A DNA stretch of 64,000 nt from Paracoccus sp. S-4012 (lineage in GTDB: Bacteria > Pseudomonadota > Alphaproteobacteria > Rhodobacterales > Rhodobacteraceae): contig NZ_WKKA01000009.1 of assembly GCF_009674885.1 (NCBI RefSeq), positions 1 through 64,000 of the forward strand, written 5' to 3'. Both the position numbers and the translations under genes were made by a program. Each line of letters starts with the position of its first letter. Position 1 is the first letter of the stretch. Shown piece after piece: positions 35,460 to 45,758 of the stretch. The notes under the pieces were generated by a model. It was given only the letters and a program-made list of their open reading frames with translations, ran no database searches and was not told the DNA's origin.

Positions 35460-36872
35460 TCACACTGCGGCGCGGGCCGTGGCCGGCGCGGCCCGGCGGC
35501 GGGCGCGCAGTTCCTCGGCCACCAGGAAGGCCAGTTCCAGCGACTGGCTGGCGTTCAGGCGCGGGTCGCAGGCGGTGTGGTAGCGGGAGGACAGGTCCTC
35601 GTCCGTGACCGCCCGGACGCCGCCGGTGCATTCGGTCACGTCCTGCCCGGTCATCTCGAAATGCACCCCGCCGGGGATCGAGCCCTCGGCCGCGTGGACG
35701 GCGAAGAACTCGCGCACCTCGCGCAGCACCGAATCGAAGGGCCGGGTCTTGTAGCCCGAGGCGCTCTTGATGGTGTTGCCGTGCATCGGGTCGCAGGTCC
35801 AGACGACCTCGGCCCCCTCCTCCGCCACCACGCGGATCAGCCGCGGCAGGTGGTCGCCCACATTGCCCGCGCCGAAACGCGCGATCAGCGTCAGCCGCCC
35901 CGGCTCGTTGCCGGGGTTCAACTTCGCCAGCAGCCGCTTGAAGTCGTCGGTGGTCAGCGTCGGCCCGCATTTCAGGCCGATCGGGTTCTGCACGCCGCGG
36001 CAGAACTCGACATGCGCGCCGTCCGGCTGCCGGGTGCGGTCGCCGATCCAGATCATGTGCCCCGAGCCGGCCACCGGCAGTCCGGTGGTCGAGTCGATCC
36101 GGGCCAGCGCCTCCTCGTATTCCAGCAGGAGCGCCTCGTGGCTGGTGTAGAACTCCACCGTGCCAAGCTGATGCGAAGTCTCGGCGGTCATGCCGGCGGC
36201 CTGCATGAAGGCCATCGCGTCCGAGAGGCGGTCGGCGATGCCGCGGTAGCGCTCGGCCTCCGGCCCCTCGGCGAAGCCCGCGATCCAGCTGGAGACGCGG
36301 TGGATATCGGCATAGCCGCCGGTCGAGAAGGCGCGCAGCAGGTTCAGCGACGCCGCCGCCTGCGTGTAGGCCTGCAGCATCCGCGCCGGGTCTGGGATGC
36401 GGGCCTCGGGGGTGAAGTCGAAGCCGTTGATGATGTCGCCGCGGTAGCTGGGCAGCTCCTGGCCGCCGACCACCTCGGTCGGGGCCGAGCGAGGCTTGGC
36501 GAACTGCCCCGCCATGCGCCCGAGCTTGACCACCGGCAGCTGCGCGCCCCAGGTCAGGACCACGGCCATCTGCAGCAGCACCTTGAAGGTGTCGCGGATG
36601 TTGTCGGCCGAGAACTCGGCGAAGCTCTCCGCGCAGTCGCCGCCTTGCAGGAGGAACGCCTGCCCCGCGCCGACCCGGGCAAGCTCGGCCTTCAGGCGGC
36701 GGACCTCGCCCGCGAAGACCAGCGGCGGATAGCGGCCAAGCTGCGCCTCGACGGCGGCGACGGCGGCCGGGTCGGGATAGTCGGGCATCTGCACGCGCGG
36801 GCAGGCACGCCAGCCGGCCTTGTCCCAGGCCGGGCGGGCGGGGGTCGGGGCGGTGCGGGCATCCTGGGCCAT
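35460..36872 (-). CDS. aroG: 3-deoxy-7-phosphoheptulonate synthase, class II
   Basis: The 470-residue protein matches plant/actinobacterial-type class II DAHP synthases: [40 protein letters not shown], and [19 protein letters not shown]. It condenses phosphoenolpyruvate and erythrose 4-phosphate as the first step of the shikimate pathway. It is monocistronic and divergent from the GlxA-type regulator gene across 121 nt. Confidence 0.95.
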   Translation of the reverse strand: MAQDARTAPTPARPAWDKAGWRACPRVQMPDYPDPAAVAAVEAQLGRYPPLVFAGEVRRLKAELARVGAGQAFLLQGGDCAESFAEFSADNIRDTFKVLLQMAVVLTWGAQLPVVKLGRMAGQFAKPRSAPTEVVGGQELPSYRGDIINGFDFTPEARIPDPARMLQAYTQAAASLNLLRAFSTGGYADIHRVSSWIAGFAEGPEAERYRGIADRLSDAMAFMQAAGMTAETSHQLGTVEFYTSHEALLLEYEEALARIDSTTGLPVAGSGHMIWIGDRTRQPDGAHVEFCRGVQNPIGLKCGPTLTTDDFKRLLAKLNPGNEPGRLTLIARFGAGNVGDHLPRLIRVVAEEGAEVVWTCDPMHGNTIKSASGYKTRPFDSVLREVREFFAVHAAEGSIPGGVHFEMTGQDVTECTGGVRAVTDEDLSSRYHTACDPRLNASQSLELAFLVAEELRARRRAAPATARAAV

Positions 36873-36993
36873 GACGGCTCCTCCATCGGGTGCGAGTGCC
36901 GTTACATAGGCCCGGCCGCGCGCAAGGGAAAGCCTTGCGGCCCCCCGCGTTCCCTGATGATCTGCCGCGCGACATTCCGACCGGAGCCCCGAC

Positions 36994-38022
36994 ATGCCCG
37001 CCGCCCCGCCGCCGAGACCGCCGGCCCCATCGGGAGACGCGAAGGCGCGGCGTTTCTGCTTCCTGCTGCTGCCCCGCTTCACCATGATGAGCTTCGCAGG
37101 CGCGATCGAGCCGTTGCGGCTGGCCAATTACGCCGCCGGGCGCAGCCTCTACGAATGGCGGCTGCTGGGCGAGGGTTACACCGGCGAGGGGGCGGCCTCG
37201 GCCACCTGCTCGAACGGCGCGCGGATCGCGCTCGACGGCGGCCTCGAGGAACTGCGCGCGGGCGACACCATCCTCGTCTGCGGCGGCCTCGACATCACCC
37301 GCGCCGCCAGCCGCCCGGTGCTGAACTGGCTGCGGCGCGAAGGGCGGCGCGGGGTCGCGGTCGGCGGCCTCTGCACCGGGGCCTGGGTGGTGGCGGCGGC
37401 CGGGCTGCTCGACGGGCGGAAGGCGACGATCCACTGGGAGAACCATGACGGTTTCGCGGAGGCGTTCCCCGAGGTGGACCTCGTGCGCGCGATCTTCGTG
37501 CAGGAAGGCAGCCGGCTGACGGCGGCGGGCGGGACGTCGTCCATCGACCTGATGCTGGGGATCATCGCCGCCGAGCATGGCGACGCGCTTGCCGCGACGG
37601 TGGCCGACCAGCTGATCTACACCAACATCCGCACCGGCCGCGACAGCCAGAGGCTCTCGATCCCGGCGCGGATCGGCGTGCGGCACCCGCGCCTCGCGCA
37701 GGTGATCGCGCGGATGGAGGAAACGGTGGAGGAGCCGGTCAGCCCCGCCGACCTCGCCGAGGAAACGGGCATGTCCACCCGCCAGCTCGAGCGGCTGTTC
37801 CGCCGCTATCTCGGCCGCAGCCCGAAGAAATACTACATGGAGACGCGGCTTGCCCGCGCGCGCAACCTGCTGATGCAGACGCCTATGAGCGTGATCGAGG
37901 TGGCCCTCGCCTGCGGGTTCTCGAGCCCATCGCATTTCTCGAAATGCTACCGGGCGCAATATGGCGCGACGCCCTATCGCGAGCGCGGGACGGGCGGTCA
38001 GGCGGAGGATGCGACGCGCTGA
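36994..38022 (+). CDS. GlxA family transcriptional regulator (DJ-1/PfpI plus AraC HTH)
   Basis: The 342-residue protein has an N-terminal DJ-1/PfpI-like amidotransferase fold ([20 protein letters not shown], and [19 protein letters not shown] with the nucleophile-elbow-like Cys). The C-terminal AraC/XylS HTH starts about residue 240 ([21 protein letters not shown], then [19 protein letters not shown]). Such regulators (GbdR, ArgR, CdhR) often control use of quaternary amines or amino acids. The target is not evident. Confidence 0.92.
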   Translation: MPAAPPPRPPAPSGDAKARRFCFLLLPRFTMMSFAGAIEPLRLANYAAGRSLYEWRLLGEGYTGEGAASATCSNGARIALDGGLEELRAGDTILVCGGLDITRAASRPVLNWLRREGRRGVAVGGLCTGAWVVAAAGLLDGRKATIHWENHDGFAEAFPEVDLVRAIFVQEGSRLTAAGGTSSIDLMLGIIAAEHGDALAATVADQLIYTNIRTGRDSQRLSIPARIGVRHPRLAQVIARMEETVEEPVSPADLAEETGMSTRQLERLFRRYLGRSPKKYYMETRLARARNLLMQTPMSVIEVALACGFSSPSHFSKCYRAQYGATPYRERGTGGQAEDATR

Positions 38023-38029
38023 AGGCGGG

Positions 38030-38815
38030 TCACTCGGCGGGGGCTGTCTCAGCCTCGGCCGGGGTCGCGCCCTCGCCCGCAGGCTCGTCCGCGGGAGCCG
38101 CCCCGGCTCCGGCCGGGGGCGGGGGCGACGGAGCCGCCGGGTTGGCGGTCTCGTCTCCGGGCGACGTGACCCCTTCCCCCTCCCAGCCGGCCGCCGTTGC
38201 GGACGGGGCAATGCCGATCGTCTCGGGCGACACCGCCGCGATCTCGGGCTGCGCCGACAGGTCCGCCACGATCGCCCGCGCCTCCTCCAGATGACGGAGG
38301 ATCACGGGGAGCGTCTCGGAAGCGAAGCCCTGCAACCCGGCCTCCTGACCGTCAGCGATCTCCCACACCATCAGGGTCGCGGCCTTCTGGTGATCCACGA
38401 CCTGTCCGCGCATGTAGGCGATGTCGAAGGCCGCGCCCTCGAGCCCCTCGAGCGTCCCCCGGATCGCCTTGTGCTCGGCGTTCAGCGCCTCGGGCAGCGG
38501 GATGTCAGCCGCCTCGGCAAGCCCGGCCAGGCGCTCGTTGGCCGCCGTGTGGTCCTCGATCATGCGCGCGGCGAAGGCTGTCACCGCCTCGGCCTGGGCC
38601 CGCCCCTCGGCCAGTTCGCTCAGGGCCACCTCCGCCATGCCGCCCTCGGCCGCGAGTTGTGCAAAGAGGATGTCATTGGGGTTCGTCTGCCCCGGCTCCG
38701 GCATCCCCTGCGCGTCGAAGCGCGTGTCGGGGGCCATGAAGCCGGGATTGCCCATCTGGGCGAGGCCGGGCGCGGGTGCGGCGGCGAGGGCAAGGGCGAG
38801 GGCAGCGGCGCGCAT
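38030..38815 (-). CDS. DUF4142 family exported protein
   Basis: The 261-residue protein has a signal peptide (AAALALALAAAPAPGLAQ), a DUF4142 helical domain (ILFAQLAAEGGMAEVALSEL, then FAARMIEDHTAANERLAGL), and a long Pro/Ala/Glu-rich tail. DUF4142 proteins are periplasmic and have a four-helix, ferritin-like outline; function is unknown. It follows the peroxidase gene on the same strand with 14 nt between them, so the two are probably one operon. Confidence 0.85.
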   Translation of the reverse strand: MRAAALALALAAAPAPGLAQMGNPGFMAPDTRFDAQGMPEPGQTNPNDILFAQLAAEGGMAEVALSELAEGRAQAEAVTAFAARMIEDHTAANERLAGLAEAADIPLPEALNAEHKAIRGTLEGLEGAAFDIAYMRGQVVDHQKAATLMVWEIADGQEAGLQGFASETLPVILRHLEEARAIVADLSAQPEIAAVSPETIGIAPSATAAGWEGEGVTSPGDETANPAAPSPPPPAGAGAAPADEPAGEGATPAEAETAPAE

Positions 38816-38829
38816 CGGCGGCCTCCGGG

Positions 38830-40224
38830 TCAGAGGGTGAGCATGTAGGCGACGAGGGCGTCCTTCTCGTCCTGCGTCAGCTGCGTGTGCAGGACGAGGT
38901 TGAAGAACTCCACCGTGTCCGCCAGCGTCATCAGCCGCCCGTCATGCAGGTAGGGCGGCGTGTCCTTGATGCCGCGCAGCGTGAAGGTCTTGACCGGACC
39001 GTCCGGCAGCAGGACGAAGTCGTTGACCACCTCGCCCGGCGCGTAGAACCGCTCGAGCTTCAGGTCGTGCATCTGCTGGTCCATGAAGGCCGTCTGCGGG
39101 ATGTGGCACACCGCGCACTGGCCCTTGCCGTTGAACACCTGCTCCCCCAGCAGCTCCTGCTCGGTGGCGAGGTCCGCGTCGAGCCGGCCGAGCGGGTCCA
39201 GCTTCGGCGCCGGCGGAAAGTCGATGATGTTCTGCATCTGCGCCATGAAGGCGACCTTGTGCGAGCGGTCGGGGACGTGCTCGCCCTTGCGCGCCGCGCT
39301 CACGTGGTCGCCGTTGAAATAGGCGGTGTGCTGCTCGAATTCGGTGAAATCCTCGATCGAGCGCAGCGACCGCTTCGAGCCGTGGATCTGCTGGTTGAAC
39401 ATGCCGCGCAGTGCCGGGCTGTCGAGCCGGAAGCGCGCCGCCTGCGGCCGCACATCGGGGGTGTGATGGAAGCCCGCATTGGTGCTGAAGTTCGAGTGGC
39501 AGTCGAGGCAGGCGATGCCGCGATGCTGCTCGGCCGTCTTGCGGTCCTCGGTCTGGTTGAACTCCTCCTGCGGGAAGGGCGTGAGCAGGATGCGCAGGCC
39601 CTCCATCTGCACCGGCGTCAGCAACCCGTTCATGATCTCGTAGTGATTGGCCAGCGTCAGCAGCTGCCCGCGCGAGACATCGCCCAGATGCGGCTGCGTG
39701 GTCAGGAAGATCGGCGGCGGAAACTCGGGCAGCAGATGTGCAGGCAGGTCGAAGTCGACGTCGAAGCGGGTGAGATCGCGCCCCTCCTGCCGGTCGATCT
39801 CGTCGATGACGAACTGGGGGAAGACCTGTCCGCTGTTGGCCTGCTTGACATGCGGCAGCGGCTTGAAGCCGTCGGGCAGCAGGTCGGCGTCGCGGATCTC
39901 CGCGGGAGTCATGGCTGCTAGGCTGTCCCAGGTCTGGCCCTCGGGCAGGCGGACGCGGACGCCGTCCTGCACCGCGCGAAGGCCGCCGGTCATCATCACG
40001 CCGTCCATCGGCCGGTCGGCGAGGTCGTAGCGCGCCTCCAGCATGTCGAGCTGGCGCTGCATCACCGCGGGCTTCTGCGCCGCGTCCAGCTCCATCACCC
40101 GCGAGAAGGGCATGGTCGGAAGCTGGCGGAAGTTCGTGGTGGGCGGCAGCGGGTCCGAGGCGAGCGGCGTTGCGGTGGCGAGGGCCAAGGCAGAGCTGAG
40201 CGCTGCGGTCACGACGCGGGACAT
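38830..40224 (-). CDS. Di-haem cytochrome c peroxidase/MauG-like protein
   Basis: The 464-residue protein has a signal peptide (VVTAALSSALALATATPLAS) and two c-type haem sites, CLDCH at 239-243 and CAVCH at 370-374, followed by FTLRGIKDTPPYLHDGRLMTL as in di-haem peroxidases and MauG. The N-terminal 230 residues are an extension seen in a large peroxidase-like subfamily. It should act in the periplasm and depends on the Ccm system encoded nearby. Substrate unknown; it leads the operon with the DUF4142 protein. Confidence 0.88.
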   Translation of the reverse strand: MSRVVTAALSSALALATATPLASDPLPPTTNFRQLPTMPFSRVMELDAAQKPAVMQRQLDMLEARYDLADRPMDGVMMTGGLRAVQDGVRVRLPEGQTWDSLAAMTPAEIRDADLLPDGFKPLPHVKQANSGQVFPQFVIDEIDRQEGRDLTRFDVDFDLPAHLLPEFPPPIFLTTQPHLGDVSRGQLLTLANHYEIMNGLLTPVQMEGLRILLTPFPQEEFNQTEDRKTAEQHRGIACLDCHSNFSTNAGFHHTPDVRPQAARFRLDSPALRGMFNQQIHGSKRSLRSIEDFTEFEQHTAYFNGDHVSAARKGEHVPDRSHKVAFMAQMQNIIDFPPAPKLDPLGRLDADLATEQELLGEQVFNGKGQCAVCHIPQTAFMDQQMHDLKLERFYAPGEVVNDFVLLPDGPVKTFTLRGIKDTPPYLHDGRLMTLADTVEFFNLVLHTQLTQDEKDALVAYMLTL

Positions 40225-40430
40225 GGGCGGCCTCCGGCGGTGATGGCCGCTTGGGGCGCGGCGTCCGGGGGGCAACGATCACGCCGCCGCGAGGTTCCGT
40301 GAGCAGCGGTATTTGTTGCGCCCGTCAGGCAGGCTGACCCGGCGACACGAACCCCGCGTGGCGCTTTCTTTTTTCGCGCGGCCTCTCTAGTTTGCCGCCC
40401 AGGACAACGGTCCAACTCAGGGAGTGAGAC

Positions 40431-41612
40431 ATGAAGAAACTGCTGCTGGCGACCGCCGCCACCGCGCTCGTCGCCGGTGCCGCGGGCGCCGAGGAGATCA
40501 AGGTCGGCATCTCGATGGGCTATACCGGCCCGCTGGAGTCGATGGCGCCTGACATCGAGAACGGCGCCGTCCTCGCCATGGACGAGGTGAATGCCTCGGG
40601 CCTGCTGCTCGACGGCTCGACGCTGGTTCCGGTGCCCGCCGACAACACCTGCGCCGACGCCTCAGCCTCGGTCGCCGCAGTCGAGCGGCTGGCCTCCGAA
40701 GGCGTCAAGGGCATCGTGGGCGGCATGTGCTCGGGCGAGACGATCGCCAGCCTCGAGGCCGTCGGCGTCCCGCAGGGCATCGTGATGATCTCGCCCTCGG
40801 CCACCTCGCCCGCGCTCTCCACCATCGACGACCGCGGCTTCTTCTTCCGCACCTCGCCGTCGGACGCCCGCCAGGGCGAGGTGATGGCGGATATCATCCT
40901 CGAGCGCGGCATCGACAACGTCGCCGTGACCTACACCAACAACGACTACGGCAAGGGTCTGGCCGAGAGCTTCCAGCAGGCCTTCGAGGAGAAGGGCGGC
41001 ACCGTCACCATCTCGGCCGCGCATGAGGACGGCAAGGGCGACTATTCGGCCGAGGTCGCGGCGCTCGACGCCGCCGGGGGCGATGCGCTCGTCGTGGCGG
41101 GCTATGTCGATCAGGGCGGCTCGGGCGTGGTGCGGGCGGCCCTCGACAGCGGCGCCTTCGACACCTTCGTCTTCCCGGACGGCATGGTCGGCCAGCCGCT
41201 CGTGGACCGTTTCGGCACCGAGCTCGAGACCAGCTTCGGCCAGAACCCCTCCTCGGAGGGCGAGGGTCGCGACACCTTCCTGAAACTGGCCTCGGATGCG
41301 GACTTCGAGGGCAGCTCGGCCTTCGCCGCCGAGGCCTATGACGCGGCCTCGCTGATCGCGCTCGCCATGCAGGCGGCCGGGACGTCGGATCCGAAGGTCT
41401 ACAAGGACAAGGTGATGGACGTCGCCAACGCGCCGGGCGAGAAGATCCTGCCCGGCCAGCTGGCGCGCGGGCTGGAGCTGCTGGCCGCGGGCGAGGACAT
41501 CGACTTCGACGGCGCCACCGGGGTCGAGCTGGTCGAGCCGGGCGAAAGCGCCGGAATCTACCGCGAGGTGGACTTCAAGGGCGGCACGCTGAACGCGGTG
41601 AAGTTCCACTGA
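40431..41612 (+). CDS. Branched-chain amino acid ABC transporter substrate-binding protein
   Basis: The 393-residue periplasmic binding protein has a signal peptide (KKLLLATAATALVAGAAGA) and LivJ-type segments: KVGISMGYTGPLESMAPDIE, GIVGGMCSGETIASLEAV, and FFFRTSPSDARQGEVMADII. GGGAGTGAG precedes the ATG. It is the first gene of a complete five-gene HAAT transporter on the plus strand (binding protein, two ATPases, two permeases). The exact ligand (leucine, other amino acids, or an amide) cannot be told. Confidence 0.92.
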   Translation: MKKLLLATAATALVAGAAGAEEIKVGISMGYTGPLESMAPDIENGAVLAMDEVNASGLLLDGSTLVPVPADNTCADASASVAAVERLASEGVKGIVGGMCSGETIASLEAVGVPQGIVMISPSATSPALSTIDDRGFFFRTSPSDARQGEVMADIILERGIDNVAVTYTNNDYGKGLAESFQQAFEEKGGTVTISAAHEDGKGDYSAEVAALDAAGGDALVVAGYVDQGGSGVVRAALDSGAFDTFVFPDGMVGQPLVDRFGTELETSFGQNPSSEGEGRDTFLKLASDADFEGSSAFAAEAYDAASLIALAMQAAGTSDPKVYKDKVMDVANAPGEKILPGQLARGLELLAAGEDIDFDGATGVELVEPGESAGIYREVDFKGGTLNAVKFH

Positions 41613-41630
41613 CGGCCGCATGACCACGGC

Positions 41631-41660
41631 CGGACCGGCGCCATCCGCGGCGCCGGTCCG
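41631..41660 (+). terminator. Intercistronic hairpin after the binding-protein gene
   Basis: A 12-bp perfect stem (CGGACCGGCGCC) with a 6-nt loop lies 18 nt after the binding-protein stop. In ABC operons such hairpins protect or attenuate so that binding protein is made in excess over the membrane parts. Confidence 0.6.
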
Positions 41661-41711
41661 CGCCCCATAAGAACCGCCCGCAGAAGAGGCGGTGACAAGG
41701 ACAGGGAAGGC

Positions 41712-42572
41712 ATGATCCGGGTCGAGGACCTGCACAAGCATTTCGGCGGCTTCCGCGCCGTGGACGGCGCCAGCCTGGCGATCGAGACCGGGTCGATCAC
41801 CGGGCTGATCGGCCCCAACGGCGCCGGAAAATCCACCCTTTTCAACGTGATTGCCGGGGTTCTTGAACCGACTTCCGGCCGCGTCACGATGGACGGCGAG
41901 GACATCACCGGCCTGCCCCCGCACGAGCTTTTCCACAGGGGGCTGCTGCGGACGTTCCAGTTGGCGCATGAGTTCGCCTCGATGACGGTGCGCGAGAACC
42001 TGATGATGGTGCCCGGCAACCAGACCGGCGAGAGCCTCTGGGGCGCCTGGCTCAAGCGCGGCCAGATCCGCGAGGAGGAAGCGGCGATCCGCAAGCGCGC
42101 CGACGAGGTGCTGGATTTCCTGACGATCCGCCACCTGACGCATGAGAAGGCGGGGAACCTCAGCGGCGGGCAGAAGAAGCTGCTGGAACTGGGCCGGACG
42201 ATGATGGTGGACGCCAAGGTGGTGTTCCTCGACGAGGTCGGCGCGGGGGTGAACCGCACGCTGCTCGGTACCATCGGCGACGCGATCACGCGCCTGAACC
42301 GCGAGCGCGGCTACACCTTCTGCGTGATCGAGCACGACATGGACTTCATCGGCCGCCTCTGTGATCCGGTCGTGGTCATGGCCGAGGGCCGGGTGCTGGC
42401 CGAGGGTTCGGCCGACCAGATCATGCAGAACGAGGCGGTGATCGAGGCCTATCTGGGCCGGGGGCTGAAGAACAAGGTCAAGGCCGAGGCGGCCAAGGAG
42501 AACGCCTTGGCCGAGAGCCACGGCGCGCAGCCGGGCTTTGGCGACGAAGCGGCGGCGGGGGGACCCCTGTGA
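41712..42572 (+). CDS. livG: Branched-chain amino acid ABC transporter ATP-binding protein LivG
   Basis: The 286-residue ATPase has Walker A GPNGAGKS (residues 34-41), the LivG-type segment PHELFHRGLLRTFQLAHEF, signature LSGGQKKLLELGR and Walker B VVFLDEVGAGVN. It couples ATP hydrolysis to import with LivF. Its TGA overlaps the GTG start of livF (GTGA). About 40 charged residues at the C terminus extend past the usual end. Confidence 0.95.
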   Translation: MIRVEDLHKHFGGFRAVDGASLAIETGSITGLIGPNGAGKSTLFNVIAGVLEPTSGRVTMDGEDITGLPPHELFHRGLLRTFQLAHEFASMTVRENLMMVPGNQTGESLWGAWLKRGQIREEEAAIRKRADEVLDFLTIRHLTHEKAGNLSGGQKKLLELGRTMMVDAKVVFLDEVGAGVNRTLLGTIGDAITRLNRERGYTFCVIEHDMDFIGRLCDPVVVMAEGRVLAEGSADQIMQNEAVIEAYLGRGLKNKVKAEAAKENALAESHGAQPGFGDEAAAGGPL

Positions 42573-43285
42573 GCGCCCCCTATCTCGCCGCGACCGGCAT
42601 GACTGGTGGCTACGGCAAGGCCGACATCCTGCATGACTGCACCCTCACGGTGGAGCGCGGCCAGATCGCGGTGATCGTCGGCCCGAACGGCGCCGGCAAG
42701 TCCACCGCGATGAAGGCGGTGTTCGGGATGCTGCCGCTGCGCGAGGGGCGCGTGACCCTCGACGGGGAGGACATCGGCGCCCTCTCGCCGCAGGAGCGGG
42801 TGCGGCGCGGCATGGGTTTCGTGCCGCAGACCCACAACGTCTTTCCGTCGATGACGGTCGCCGAGAATCTGGAGATGGGGGCCTTCATCCGCGACGACGA
42901 TGACGGCATCGCCCGGACGATGGATCAGGTCCTGACCCTGTTCCCGGTCCTCGCCGACAAGCGCCGCCAGCCGGCGGGCGAGCTTTCCGGCGGGCAGCGC
43001 CAGCAGGTCGCGGTCGGTCGCGCGCTGATGACCAAGCCGCAATTGCTGATGCTGGACGAGCCGACCGCAGGCGTCTCGCCGATCGTCATGGACGAGCTTT
43101 TCGACCGCATCATCGAGATCGCTCGCAGCGGCATCTCGATCCTGATGGTCGAGCAGAACGCGCGGCAGGCCCTCGAGATCGCCGATATCGGCTATGTCCT
43201 CGTGCAGGGCGCCAACCGCTACACCGGCACCGGGGCCGAGCTTCTGGCCGATTCCGAGGTGCGGCGCACCTTCCTGGGGGGCTGA
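42569..43285 (+). CDS. livF: Branched-chain amino acid ABC transporter ATP-binding protein LivF
   Basis: The 238-residue ATPase begins at a GTG that overlaps livG by 4 nt. It has Walker A GPNGAGKST (residues 38-46), the segment GMGFVPQTHNVFPSMTVAENL, signature LSGGQRQQVAVGRALM and Walker B LLMLDEPTAGVSP. It ends in ANRYTGTGAELLADSEVRRTF, the family's usual tail. It pairs with LivG on the cytoplasmic face of the permeases. Confidence 0.95.
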   Translation: MSAPYLAATGMTGGYGKADILHDCTLTVERGQIAVIVGPNGAGKSTAMKAVFGMLPLREGRVTLDGEDIGALSPQERVRRGMGFVPQTHNVFPSMTVAENLEMGAFIRDDDDGIARTMDQVLTLFPVLADKRRQPAGELSGGQRQQVAVGRALMTKPQLLMLDEPTAGVSPIVMDELFDRIIEIARSGISILMVEQNARQALEIADIGYVLVQGANRYTGTGAELLADSEVRRTFLGG

Positions 43286-43316
43286 CGGTGCCCCCTGCCC
43301 CGCTGAAAGGCCCCGC

Positions 43317-44318
43317 ATGGACCTGCTGAACGCCCTCGTCGCGGTGCTGAACTTCGTCGTAATCCCGGCCACCGCCTATGGCGCGCAGCTGGCGCTCGGC
43401 GCGCTCGGGGTGACGCTGATCTACGGCATCCTGCGCTTCTCCAACTTCGCGCATGGCGACACCATGGCCTTCGGCACGGCCATGGTGATCCTGCTGACCT
43501 GGGGGCTGCAGGGCCTCGGGATCGCGCTGACGCCGCTGCCGACCGCGCTGCTGGCGCTGCCGGTGGCAATCGCCCTGACGGCGCTGCTGATGCTGGGGAC
43601 CGACCGCGTGGTCTACCGCTTTTACCGCCGCAAGCGCGCCGCGCCGATCATCTTCGTGATGGCCTCGGTCGGCGTCATGTTCATCATGAACGGCCTCACC
43701 CGCCTCGTGATCGGCGTGGACGAGATCCGCTTCGACGACGGCGCCCGCTTCATCATCGGCGTGGCCGATTTCCGTCGCTGGACCGGCCTCGAGGAGGGGC
43801 TGGCCCTGCGTGGCACGCAGGTCATCACCGTGGCGGCCGCGGCGCTCACGGTGGCCTGGCTGTTCTGGTTCCTGAACCGCACCCGCTCGGGCAAGGCGAT
43901 GCGGGCCTATTCCGACAACGAGGATCTGGCGCTCCTCTCCGGCATCGACCCCGAGCGCGTGGTGCGCCAGACCTGGATCATCGCCGCCGCGCTCGCGACG
44001 CTTGCGGGCACCCTCTACGGCCTCGACAAGTCATTCCGCGCCTTCACTTATTTCCAGATCCTGCTGCCGATCTTCGCCGCCGCCATCGTGGGCGGCCTCG
44101 GCAACCCCCTGGGCGCCATCGCCGGGGGCTTCATCGTCGCCTTCTCCGAGGTCGCCGTCACCTATCCCTGGCGCAAGATCGCCGCCTATCTCGGCTGGGA
44201 GTCGGACGGGCTGATGCAGCTGCTCTCGACCGAATACAAGTTCGCCGTCAGCTTCGTGATCCTGATCGTGGTGCTGCTGTTCCGCCCGACCGGGCTGTTC
44301 CGCGGCAAGAGCGTCTGA
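43317..44318 (+). CDS. livH: Branched-chain amino acid ABC transporter permease LivH
   Basis: The 333-residue membrane protein has about eight hydrophobic helices and the LivH markers ALGVTLIYGILRFSNFAHGD near the N terminus, RAYSDNEDLALLSGID in the cytoplasmic loop and AAIVGGLGNPLGAIAGG near the end. ATG 43317 has AAAGG 6-7 nt upstream and starts a membrane helix at once. It is 31 nt after livF in the same operon. Confidence 0.94.
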   Translation: MDLLNALVAVLNFVVIPATAYGAQLALGALGVTLIYGILRFSNFAHGDTMAFGTAMVILLTWGLQGLGIALTPLPTALLALPVAIALTALLMLGTDRVVYRFYRRKRAAPIIFVMASVGVMFIMNGLTRLVIGVDEIRFDDGARFIIGVADFRRWTGLEEGLALRGTQVITVAAAALTVAWLFWFLNRTRSGKAMRAYSDNEDLALLSGIDPERVVRQTWIIAAALATLAGTLYGLDKSFRAFTYFQILLPIFAAAIVGGLGNPLGAIAGGFIVAFSEVAVTYPWRKIAAYLGWESDGLMQLLSTEYKFAVSFVILIVVLLFRPTGLFRGKSV

Positions 44319-44330
44319 GGGAGGCCGCCC

Positions 44331-45671
44331 ATGTCCACCGCCACCCGCCAGGCCGAGCGCGCGAGCCCGTGGCGCGCGCCGCTCCTCTTCGCCGCGGTCG
44401 CCGTCCTCGTGATCCTCGAGGGCACCACGCGCAACGCGCTGTTCTCCGGCTCGTGGAACACGGCGCTCGGCATCCTGAACCTCGGGCTGATCTCGGCCGT
44501 GACCGCGCTCGGGGTCAACATGATGTGGGGCTATGCCGGTCTCTTCAACGCCGGCATCGTGGGCTTCATGGCGCTCGGCGCGCTTGCGCCGGTGCTGATC
44601 TCGACCGCGCCGGTGCCGGGGGCGTGGGATGCGGGCGGGACGCGGCTCCTTTTCGCGCTCGCGCTCGGGCTGGGGACGCTCGCGCTTGCCGCCTGGGTCT
44701 GGCCGCGCACGGGGGCATGGCGGGGCGTGGCCGTGGGCGCGATCCTGATCGCCGGCTTCGTCCTCTTCCGCTGGGCCTTCGACCCGGCAGTGACGGCGAT
44801 CGAGGCCAACAACGCCGCGAGCTACGGCAACATCGGCGGCCTCGGCTGGCCGGTGCTGCTCAGCTGGCCGGTGGGCGCCGCCCTCGCCGCCGCCGCCGCC
44901 TGGGCGGTCGGCAAGGTCGCCCTCGGCCTGCGCTCGGACTACCTCGCCATTGCCACCCTCGGCATCGGCGAGATCATCGTTGCCGTCGTGAAGAACGAGG
45001 ACTGGATCGCACGGGGCGTGAAGAACATGTCGGGCATCCCGCGCCCGGTGCCCTACGAACTCGACCTCCAGAACCACCCGGAATTCCCGGAACTCGCCAA
45101 TCGCCTCGGCATGAGCGTGGCCGAGGCGTCGGGGGTCTGGGTGAAGATCGGCTATGCGAGCCTCTTCACGGCGGTTCTTCTGGCGGTGATCCTGCTGGCG
45201 CAGCTGGCGCTGAACTCGCCCTGGGGCCGCATGATGCGCGCCATCCGCGACAACGAGGTCGCGGCGGGCGCCATGGGCAAGAACGTGACCGCGCGGCACC
45301 TGCAGGTCTTCGTGATCGGCTGCGCGGTCGTCGGCCTCTCGGGGGCGATGCTGGTGACCTATGACGGCATCCTGAACCCGACCGCCTTCGCGCCGCTGCG
45401 CTATACGTTCCTGATCTGGGTGATGGTGATCGTCGGCGGCTCGGGCAACAACTGGGGCGCGGTGCTGGGGGCGCTGCTGATCTGGTTCCTGTGGATCAAG
45501 GTCGAGGTGTGGGGCCCGGCGCTGATGGGCGTACTGACGGCGCCGCTGCCTCCGGGAGACCTGCGCAACCACCTGCTGGGGTCAGCGCCGCATATGCGGT
45601 TCATCGTGATGGGGCTGATCCTGCTGCTGGTCCTGCGATTCGCGCCGCGGGGGTTGGTGCCGGAGCGGTGA
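44331..45671 (+). CDS. livM: Branched-chain amino acid ABC transporter permease LivM
   Basis: The 446-residue polytopic permease shows LGLISAVTALGVNMMWGYAG, LALGLRSDYLAIATLGIGEI-type text, the loop MMRAIRDNEVAAGAMGKNV, and a final helix with LRFAPRGLVPER. It is longer than E. coli LivM at the N terminus and in the periplasmic loop, as in many alphaproteobacteria. It begins 12 nt after livH and ends the operon. Confidence 0.94.
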   Translation: MSTATRQAERASPWRAPLLFAAVAVLVILEGTTRNALFSGSWNTALGILNLGLISAVTALGVNMMWGYAGLFNAGIVGFMALGALAPVLISTAPVPGAWDAGGTRLLFALALGLGTLALAAWVWPRTGAWRGVAVGAILIAGFVLFRWAFDPAVTAIEANNAASYGNIGGLGWPVLLSWPVGAALAAAAAWAVGKVALGLRSDYLAIATLGIGEIIVAVVKNEDWIARGVKNMSGIPRPVPYELDLQNHPEFPELANRLGMSVAEASGVWVKIGYASLFTAVLLAVILLAQLALNSPWGRMMRAIRDNEVAAGAMGKNVTARHLQVFVIGCAVVGLSGAMLVTYDGILNPTAFAPLRYTFLIWVMVIVGGSGNNWGAVLGALLIWFLWIKVEVWGPALMGVLTAPLPPGDLRNHLLGSAPHMRFIVMGLILLLVLRFAPRGLVPER

Positions 45672-45758
45672 GGCGGTGCGGAGCAACGCGGCTTTCGAGC
45701 GCGTGACGGGAGGGCGGCATGCGTGCATGATCGTCCCATCCCGCACCGGAGGACCGTC